A DNA stretch of 64,000 nt from Karstenula rhodostoma CBS 690.94 (taxonomy: Eukaryota; Ascomycota; Dothideomycetes; Pleosporales; Didymosphaeriaceae): the NCBI GenBank assembly GCA_010093485.1, contig MU001501.1:141052-205051 (forward strand). Reading direction: 5' to 3'. The notes beneath the pieces were generated by a model. That model saw nothing but the letters and a program-made list of their open reading frames with translations. It searched no databases and was not told the origin of the DNA. Position numbers and translations under genes: made by a program. How positions within the stretch are numbered: position 1 is the first letter of the stretch; every line of letters starts with the position of its first letter. Below, piece by piece: positions 57,954 through 64,000 of the stretch.

Positions 57954-58821
57954 TCAGCTCTGCTGTAAACACCAGCACGTCCGCGCATGCCCCTGGCTGG
58001 CCCCATTATCCCCCAGGTCCGGATTTTCAGAAGATATCTTTTCGCGGTAGGTGTGATCGGGATTTTCCCATGGAGGCCCCTCTGGAGGCCTACGCTCGCA
58101 CACCACTGCCAACAAGGTCTCTCTGGCCGCATCCTCGGTGAGTTCTTCGATCGCTTTTGCCCATGCCTTGCTACCATGCCCCTTATACAAGAAGACATCT
58201 ATCACAAACCGGCGTGCGGGTGAACCACTAACAGTTCCATCGAATATCGTGTTCATGTGATGTGTTGAAGGTCTGTTACCCCTATTCGTTTCAATGATGA
58301 TACTGTCGAGCACACCATTCTTGAAGTTCGAGTCCAAGATTTTTTCGCCAAAAACATAGGCTTCGGACAGGAATGTATGAAGGTCGTTCTTTTCATCGGT
58401 GGGGATCACTAGGTCTCCGGTATACAGCCAGTGAACGTACGAGTTGACGATGTCGAAGCGTTCGTCTCCGAGATCGATTGTGCCAGGCTTCCTGCGACTC
58501 CCATCCCATTCGCGTCTGGTAACGGCCTTGAAAAATGCAGATGTTGCAGATAGCACCTTCTCGTGGACTAAAAGGACATTCGGGATGCCTGGGTCGGTAG
58601 AGGTGCCGATCGACAGCGTCAACATACTGCTCTGGAGACTTGACGAAATCAGTGAAAATTCGCGACACAAACATGGGTGATCTTGGCTCGTCACGTTTTT
58701 GAACTTTCGATAGTGCTGCTCGCGTGCACAGTACCATGGGCACTTACCGTGTCAAATCGTCAGAGGCAGGGCACACACGATGTGTTGTAGGGGGTTCGCG
58801 CTCTGGCCCTGGGGAAGCCAT
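57954..58821 (-). CDS. BTB/POZ-domain protein
   Basis: Two exons, 58748-58821 and 57954-58629, give about 249 residues. This junction (donor GTAAGT, acceptor CCAGAG) joins SDDLTR to SMLTLSIGTSTDPGIPNVLL and yields a normal BTB start; a shorter intron ending at 58704 breaks the frame. The BTB fold continues VHEKVLSATSAFFKAVTRRE, RFDIVNSYVHWLYTGDL and SEAYVFGEKILDSNFKNGVL. The C-terminal half (ARRFVIDVFLYKGHGSKAWA) aligns with the region after the stop in the other BTB gene (36584-37465), so the two are distant paralogues. BTB-only proteins of this type are expanded in fungi; no specific role is known. Confidence 0.75.
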
Positions 58822-59167
58822 GGTAGCGGTGAACTGTATCGTCAAATTTGCGGTCGCGTGAGACTGAGAGAGGGAGCCAAAAGATTGAAGAAAAAAAAAT
58901 TGAAAAATTTATACGCGTGTGCTCAACAGGCTAGCATCACAGGTTAGACCTATAACGATGGCACAGACGATCTCTGAGATGGACGGTCCATGTAGGTCTT
59001 CGCATTAGTAACAGTTCGGGGCTTAAGCGCACACCTCCACTACACAGCCAACCCTTCGGAATAACTAGGCCCAACAACCGCTCAGCTTGAGACATTTGCC
59101 CATCAACCCCCCACTAACTGTTAGGTTCGAATTAATTCGAGAAGCCTGTTGAACACGTGTTAGGTGT
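58822..59167. other. Intergenic, no feature recognised
   Basis: Contains a long A-run near 58890. Upstream of the BTB gene, 3' side of the NACHT pseudogene. Confidence 0.5.
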
Positions 59168-60300
59168 CATCTCCAAAGAAAGCAAGCTGCGACTGAACGC
59201 GAAGAGACGATGTTTTTTCTCGTGGGAGAGGCCAATGTCGCTACACATAGCGCGTCATGGCGTTGTACTTCATTCAATTGATCAGAGAGCATGTTGTACC
59301 TGATTAAGCACGATACTATACTTGCTATCAGTCTTTTCGTGGACAGGGGCGTCACAGAAGGAGTATGCAGAGAGAGGCCAAAGAGTTCGATAAAAGCCTG
59401 CTCAGGCAACCGTCAGCCACCTAGTATTCGTCGAGGGCGTCCACCAGGATGAATATCTGTTTGTAAGGTGTTGCCACTAAATTTAATGTCGTAGGAACGT
59501 CCAAGAACCTGGGATTTTCCCTCTTTCTGTGGAAGTCTTTAATAGAGTCTGGTAGAGATGCCCGACTCTACACAAGCTGTTTCAACAGGCTCCGCAGTAT
59601 TCCTTCCAAGCATTTTTCTCCAGGACACCTGTAGCCACAATAGAAAAAGGCTAGGCCAACTGCGGGGTCTGCAAAGAACCGAGTGAAGATGTCTTCGATG
59701 ACAATCGAAGCCATTGTAGTTTTTCCGGCTCCCGGTATCCCTGGACAGAACAATGTGCCACCGTCATTATCGAGCTAGTGTCGGTACTCACCGTAATTTA
59801 AAAGCCATGCTCCAGTACCTGGCTCTCTTTTTCTGACGATGTCAGACTGTATCGCAGCGTGGTCAACAACCATGCAATAATTTCTGCACGCTTCGTATAT
59901 ATTTCTTGATCATCTTGCCACTTGATGAAAGTTTCGAGATTGCGTTCAAGTCCGTCTTTTGACAACTGAATGGCAGACAATGAAGTCAATTTGATCGCGA
60001 GCAGTCACTATTCGACGCGCCGTCGCAATCGTCGTCCAAACTTCAAGCAACGCGCCGCTCCTCTACAAAGCCGGCTCCCCGGGTCACCAGCCCAACAGCC
60101 TCCTGATCCTGACAATGAAGTACTCAATGCATCAAATTCTTTCTTTTGTTCCTGGGCAGACATATTCAACAGGTTCTCGAGTTGCTCGAGCTCTTTGGCA
60201 TGACCTTTGGCGTGTGTGATGGCTCCAGTGTTCGTGATAGAATCGAGTTCTACGTCGCCATATAAACAAGACAGGGATCTCGTCGTCCCCAGAAGCCCAG
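59168..60300 (-). pseudogene. STAND/NACHT-type NTPase pseudogene with insertion and stops
   Basis: Remnant of a fungal NOD-like (STAND) protein. From the right: an N-terminal helical region (THAKGHAKELEQLENLL), the insertion at 59987-60121, then SAIQLSKDGLERNLETFIKW and EIYTKRAEIIAWLLTTLRYS. A frameshift near 59830 leads to PGTGAWLLNYGEYRH, a TAG at 59775-59777 where family members have Trp, then LDNDGGTLFCPGIPGAGKTT with the intact P-loop. Then GLAFFYCGYR and LEGILRSLLKQLV, a TAG at 59568-59570, SRASLPDSIKDFHRKR and the Walker B-like QIFILVDALDEY, and a third TAG at 59421-59423. Sequence decays beyond that. The three stops are each one transition from a sense codon (TGG or CAG). The gene cannot make a NACHT protein as it stands. 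Confidence 0.8.
59976..60121 (+). mobile_element. 124-bp dispersed repeat, copy B, with 11-bp target-site duplication
   Basis: Element body 59987-60110. The direct repeat GACAATGAAGT flanks it exactly at 59976-59986 and 60111-60121. Removing the element and one repeat rejoins the host reading frame on the minus strand (DALSTSL to SAIQLSKD), so it inserted into what was an intact frame there. The second copy is at 34790-34913. Size and variable-length duplication suggest a short non-autonomous retroposon (SINE-like), but I see no tRNA-type promoter boxes and no poly-A tail, so a short DNA element remains possible. Confidence 0.78.
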
Positions 60301-60981
60301 AAGGTGGAGAATGATAGTTGATGATCGTGTCGTGCCATCGTGAAAGAATTATATCTCGTAGGGTTGTCTGGTTTTTATAATCTCAGCCTCAGATGCAGGG
60401 CTCTTGCAGACAGACTGGCGAGGCAACGAGGGGCAGCTTCTGCCACTGAAACCATGCGTTTAAATAACACTCATCTTTACAGCATTTTCAAGTGACACCG
60501 GCAGCACCCGGCCTCTCGGTGAGGATGTGGAGAGCGAAGTGATTTCACGAGAAGTTGTTGTTCGACCCGCAAGCATAATAAAAGCGGCCCACGAGAGAGT
60601 GTACATCTTCAACGCCTACATGAGCATGATCATGAATTACTAACCAGTCTTCTATCAGGTAAAGGATTATCTACATCCAATAGTTGACAGTAAAATGATA
60701 CACTTGGGCAAGCGCGTTCGTGTTCGACTACGTCAACCAGGAGCTATGCATGATCCATACTACCGTCTCACCTAACATCAGATGTGCCAAACAAAAGGCG
60801 CTACAAACAAGCCTACGATGCATCTCTTCCCAAGATCCAATCACTGGAAAAGTCATCATTCAGACTAGTTGTACCGGGATAGCAGAACTCATACACAAAA
60901 CACCACTATGCGATACTTTCTCCATTACTATCTACCCCAACAATACCTACTCTATCTTCTCTTCAGCCATCCTCCTCCGCT
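60301..60981. other. Intergenic, no gene recognised
   Basis: Region upstream of the NACHT pseudogene and 3' of the AA9 gene. A 114-codon frame at 60720-61064 overlaps the AA9 end antisense and is not called. Confidence 0.45.
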
Positions 60982-61907
60982 CTAGCACGAAAGTTTCGCC
61001 GGTCCCGGAATTTTATACGGACGTCCCCCACCAGTCGGCTGACCGACCTGATCATAGATATTGACCAAAATCCCTGGGTCGTTCGCCGAGTACGCACCCG
61101 GGAAGCTAACAGTCTGACTCCCAGCATTGGTACCGGATCCACTGATGTTAATCTGCGCACAGCCCTATCGCACACCACCATTAGCACATACCTCTTTACG
61201 GAGAGAATACGCAAGTCACTCACAATATAGAACTGCGCCTGCCCCTGCTTAGTCGCCGAATGCAGCGCGATAATCTCCGTCCGCAGCAAATACTGCCCGG
61301 GCGCCACACAGCTCGGGATCTGGAAGTCGACCCACCCGCCGCTCGCAATCATGCGGTCGACGCCCCATTTTCCGGACCCGTCGAGCCCGTCTTCCCCGAT
61401 CTTGAACCACTTCAATCCCTGCCCGGTCGCCGAGGCCGCGTTGTCGACTTTGGCGAGGTAGAAGATCGTAGGACCTTTTTGGATGGGGTGTTAGCATGTG
61501 CGCTGGTTGTGGAATAGTTAGAGGGGGAGAGGGGAATTACCCTTGTGCGAAGGCGCGATCGGGTTGTCTGGGTCGTTTGGAATCTGGGCGCCGCCGAGTA
61601 CGTGGCCCCATTGCGTGCCTACTTTGTCGCCGGCCTTGACGTTGATGACGGTCGAGGACACGGGCGAGTGGAAATTGCTGTTGCAGGCGAAGTTGCCGTC
61701 GTTGACGTTCTGGATGGGGTTGTTTGAGTTGGGCGTGCGGATGCCGACAAGTTGGCCTTGGTCCTATGGATAGGTTTAGTATGCTTCAAGTATTCGTCAA
61801 GAAGTAAGGTTACTTACGGCGCCGTTGACGCGAACGCGCTGGGCGACGCAGTGCGCTGAGGTGAGCGCAGGCAGGAGCGCCAACACAGCGGTGGCGAAGT
61901 ACTTCAT
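60982..61907 (-). pseudogene. AA9 lytic polysaccharide monooxygenase (GH61-type) with a frameshift in the last exon
   Basis: Secreted copper enzyme that cleaves cellulose oxidatively. Exons: 61818-61907, 61541-61763, 61224-61474 and 60982-61165. Signal peptide MKYFATAVLALLPALTSA, then His19, which would be the N-terminal copper-binding His of the mature protein. Further landmarks are [23 protein letters not shown] core (read [10 protein letters not shown]), [14 protein letters not shown] with the second copper His, [34 protein letters not shown] and GCAQINIS. Right after this, GTGGGATCC has one G too many: the expected [17 protein letters not shown] is in the next frame and ends at TAG 60982-60984. 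All else is intact, so this may be a sequence error or a young lesion. Confidence 0.8.
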
Positions 61908-62347
61908 GGCGATGGGATGAACCGCGAAGATCTACAAGAATGGTAGCGATGGTCTGCTCGACAATGCAGTCGATGAACTTCTAGCGCACCGCTCCCTTCA
62001 TCTTATATACGCCACTGTCGGCACCGGTCACCAGGCCTCCGGGCAATTCTTAGCATACACACGATGACGATCCACCACTTTATCCCCCGCATGGCATTCG
62101 TGAAGAAACGCCAACTCAATAAACGCGAAGCAGCCCTCTGGTCCTGGGCGTTGCTGGGCATGCCCTCCACACTTCACTCTATGCAGTGCCGGCATGTAGC
62201 AAAATCCGGAGATCGCTTCAGCCGCCTTGCTACCCCTGTCGAGCTTGTTTCGAGGTATACGTGCCAAGGGTGTGTGTTTGGATAGTGATATTGATTGGGT
62301 TGCAATTTCGAACGGTAGCAGATGTGGGTGCTGGCGATATTGGTGTT
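61908..62347. other. AA9 promoter region
   Basis: Contains the TATA-like box listed below. No gene recognised. Confidence 0.5.
62002..62009 (-). promoter_or_regulatory. TATA-like box (TATATAAG) of the AA9 gene
   Basis: About 95 bp upstream of the AA9 start codon on the minus strand, a normal position for a fungal secreted-enzyme gene. Confidence 0.5.
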
Positions 62348-62941
62348 TCATCTAATTTGCCGGGCCGGGTGCCGTATCTCTGACGCCAGAAGCGAGTAGA
62401 ACTCGTTGATCGGATCCTTTGTCAAACATGTGGCCTGAAGCACTATAGCTTCGTCACGCGCATGAGTATTGGTGTGTAGACAGGCGATGCCGGGCAGCGG
62501 CGGACGTGGGATTGAGCAGGCGACATAAAGAGCGCCGGGAATGATCCTCGAACTCTCGTTAATCGGAAGCATGATCCGCAATCCACGCAGGAACGATGAA
62601 GAACGTTTGCTTTTCAGACATGCATTGGAATTGGTCGGAGAAATACTCTGCTCATGCAGCACTTTGATGGCCCGTCTGGTGGAAACACTGCTCCCGTGCA
62701 ATATCCACGACCGATCTTGGGTGCCAGCAATGTATACATTGCGCGTCGTGCGACACAGGCGTTCGAAAAGATAAGCAGCAAGTTTGTAGGCAACCGTTAT
62801 GTGGCTAAATAGGAAGGGGGGAATGATGATGCTGAATGTATAGCGCCTTCTGAAAGGGTACAATCGAAGATAATTGAGGAGATGTCTATAACTGAGATTT
62901 AGCTTCAGAATATTGCAACCGCCAATGCGTGATGATGACAA
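62348..62941 (-). other. Open frame of 197 codons, status unknown
   Basis: It opens MSSSRIGGCNILKLNLSYRH and has one hydrophobic patch (TFSIIIPPFLFSHITVAYKL). I recognise no family, intron signals or conserved motif. It lies between the AA9 gene and a NACHT-type gene. It could be a remnant or chance. Confidence 0.2.
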
Positions 62942-63026
62942 AACGTGTTATTAGGAAAGAACAACAAATGACATCCGAAACAGAGATAAAGGATAGCTAT
63001 ACAAGATTGCAGCTTCTGACTCCATA

Positions 63027-64000
63027 TCAAGTAAACCATCTGTTCCTTGCCACCTTCCACTTCGTACGGCGTGCTTCTTTCCTTCTAGCTCCAAGGGCAT
63101 CGCTCAGTACTGTCTTCAAGAGGGCGCGGTCGGAGGTCATAGCTTTGTACAGCGTCGGCGCGTGCGATGTGATCAGGTCGTGAACTCTGCCATTCGAAAG
63201 AACGCCATTCTTGAACGGCGCCGCATGCAGAAGTGTGTCTTTGCTTACGGAGTCTGCGGATGCTTTGACGTAACCAACGAGGTTGCACCACACTGCAAAG
63301 TCCATGAAGCTGCGGAAAGGAAGGTGTTTCCGAAAAGAAGCTCCGCCAAAATCTTCTATGATGGACAACTGGTGATAGCCTTCAGAGATTCTCGTTGCCG
63401 CCCTTCCGACTTCATCCAGATACGAGGTTGGGGTTATGCCGGTCCTTTTCTCGACGCGCAATGCATATTCGATGCACATGATAAAGTACTTGTCTGTGTT
63501 ATTTTCGCTCTGGTGGACAGTCTTGATGATGCCCATATAGGCGTTGGCCCAGCGACGCTCGGTATCGAAAAGATCGTGGCCAGTGCCATCGAGTATGGTT
63601 TCCCTCATCTCAGGGGACTGCAGAAAGTCTCTTGCCGTTCGGTGGAAGAATCGAACCTGTGATTCTGCATTTGTTAGCTGGATTACAAGCTAGACGTAGA
63701 GTATGTCTTTGTGTGTCTAAGGCACTTACTCTTCGATAGCCAATACCCTGGCATGGTGCTGTCGCAGAAGTCTTCAATTTCTAAAAAGCATTTACAGCGC
63801 GCTAGAATGCGACGATGCATTGTCTCCATACGATTCTTTACTTCAATTGGGGAAGAAAACCTGGGATGGAGCCCCATGGTAGATGTACAGTCGTCATCGT
63901 CCGCGAACCATAGCTCAAGCAGCAGGGGCCGTTCAACTGACATGACAAGTCGAATTAGTTGGCAAGCATCTTTGAAGTATGCTTCATCTAAACTCCATAG
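63027..64000 (-). CDS. NACHT-type STAND protein, C-terminal part (runs off window)
   Basis: Two exon parts: 63730 to the window edge, and 63027-63664 (intron 63665-63729). From the right edge: SLDEAYFKDACQLIRLVMSV, LLLELWFADDDDCTSTMGLH, then across the intron QVRFFHRTARDFLQSPEMRE. This last block (V-R-F-x-H-R-T-x-R-D-F-L) is a landmark seen after the NACHT domain in many fungal NLR-like proteins (the DUF7791-type region). The remainder, to KVARNRWFT, has no repeats. Stop at 63027, with no ankyrin or WD repeats after it. The P-loop and N-terminal effector domain would lie beyond 64000. No lesion in the visible part. Incompatibility or immune-like roles are known for the family, not shown here. 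Confidence 0.7.

Noticed and set aside
58704..58747. 44-nt intron in the second BTB gene
   Set aside because: It gives a frame break. The longer intron 58630-58747 keeps frame and restores a normal BTB start.
63640..63700. tRNA-like T-arm (GGTTCGATTC on the minus strand)
   Set aside because: The stems around the putative T loop and anticodon do not pair, and the stretch encodes QVRFFHRT of the NACHT-type protein.

Overview
This window is nuclear DNA from a filamentous ascomycete (Pezizomycotina; most likely a Dothideomycete, which is an inference from gene content and not proven here). Coding exons are GC-rich and split by short introns of about 45-240 nt with GT..AG ends. The genes include a White Collar-1 photoreceptor, a DASH subunit, a CE16 esterase, an AA9 polysaccharide monooxygenase, a PTH11/rhodopsin-like membrane protein and NACHT-type STAND proteins. 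No tRNA, rRNA, CRISPR or intact transposon was found.

Layout. 1-13.8 kb: importin beta-3 (partial), an MDR reductase, a secreted GDSL/CE16 esterase, a DUF2855 protein, an amino-acid permease, a CBS/PB1 membrane protein, ribosomal protein eS26 and a VanZ-like membrane protein. 15.2-30.8 kb: SAGA subunit Spt7, a disordered nuclear protein with AT-hooks and SIM-like repeats, a mitochondrial-type rhomboid, the DEAD-box helicase Dhh1 and protein disulfide isomerase. 31.8-37.5 kb: an accessory patch with a broken small membrane protein gene, a small secreted cysteine protein, a damaged PTH11/rhodopsin-like gene, one copy of a short dispersed repeat, and a BTB gene with an in-frame stop. 39.8-51.8 kb: conserved block with WC-1, mitochondrial uS2, a CRAL-TRIO/Sec14 protein, DASH Dam1 and Ytp1. 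54-64 kb: accessory end with a frameshifted MDR gene divergent from an omega-class GST, a BTB gene, a STAND/NACHT pseudogene carrying a SINE-like insertion, a frameshifted AA9 gene, and the 3' part of a second NACHT-type gene that runs off the window.

How it fits together. The conserved blocks are housekeeping genes for transport, chromatin, mRNA decay, ER folding, mitochondrial translation and the kinetochore. The accessory patches hold secreted, membrane, BTB and STAND genes, and nearly all the damage is there. It takes two forms: in-frame TAG codons, each one C-to-T or G-to-A step from a plausible sense codon (as RIP would leave), and single-base indels that break otherwise well-conserved reading frames. 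The second kind may be real decay or assembly error.

The three most original observations are: a 124-bp dispersed repeat in two copies, one with an 11-bp target-site duplication inside the NACHT pseudogene; a nuclear protein gene whose exons repeat a lysine cluster, an intron at the same phase and position, and a SIM-like acidic motif; and the clustering of independent lesions in neighbouring accessory genes. Exon coordinates were read by eye from splice signals and frame continuity, so treat them as good to a few bases.
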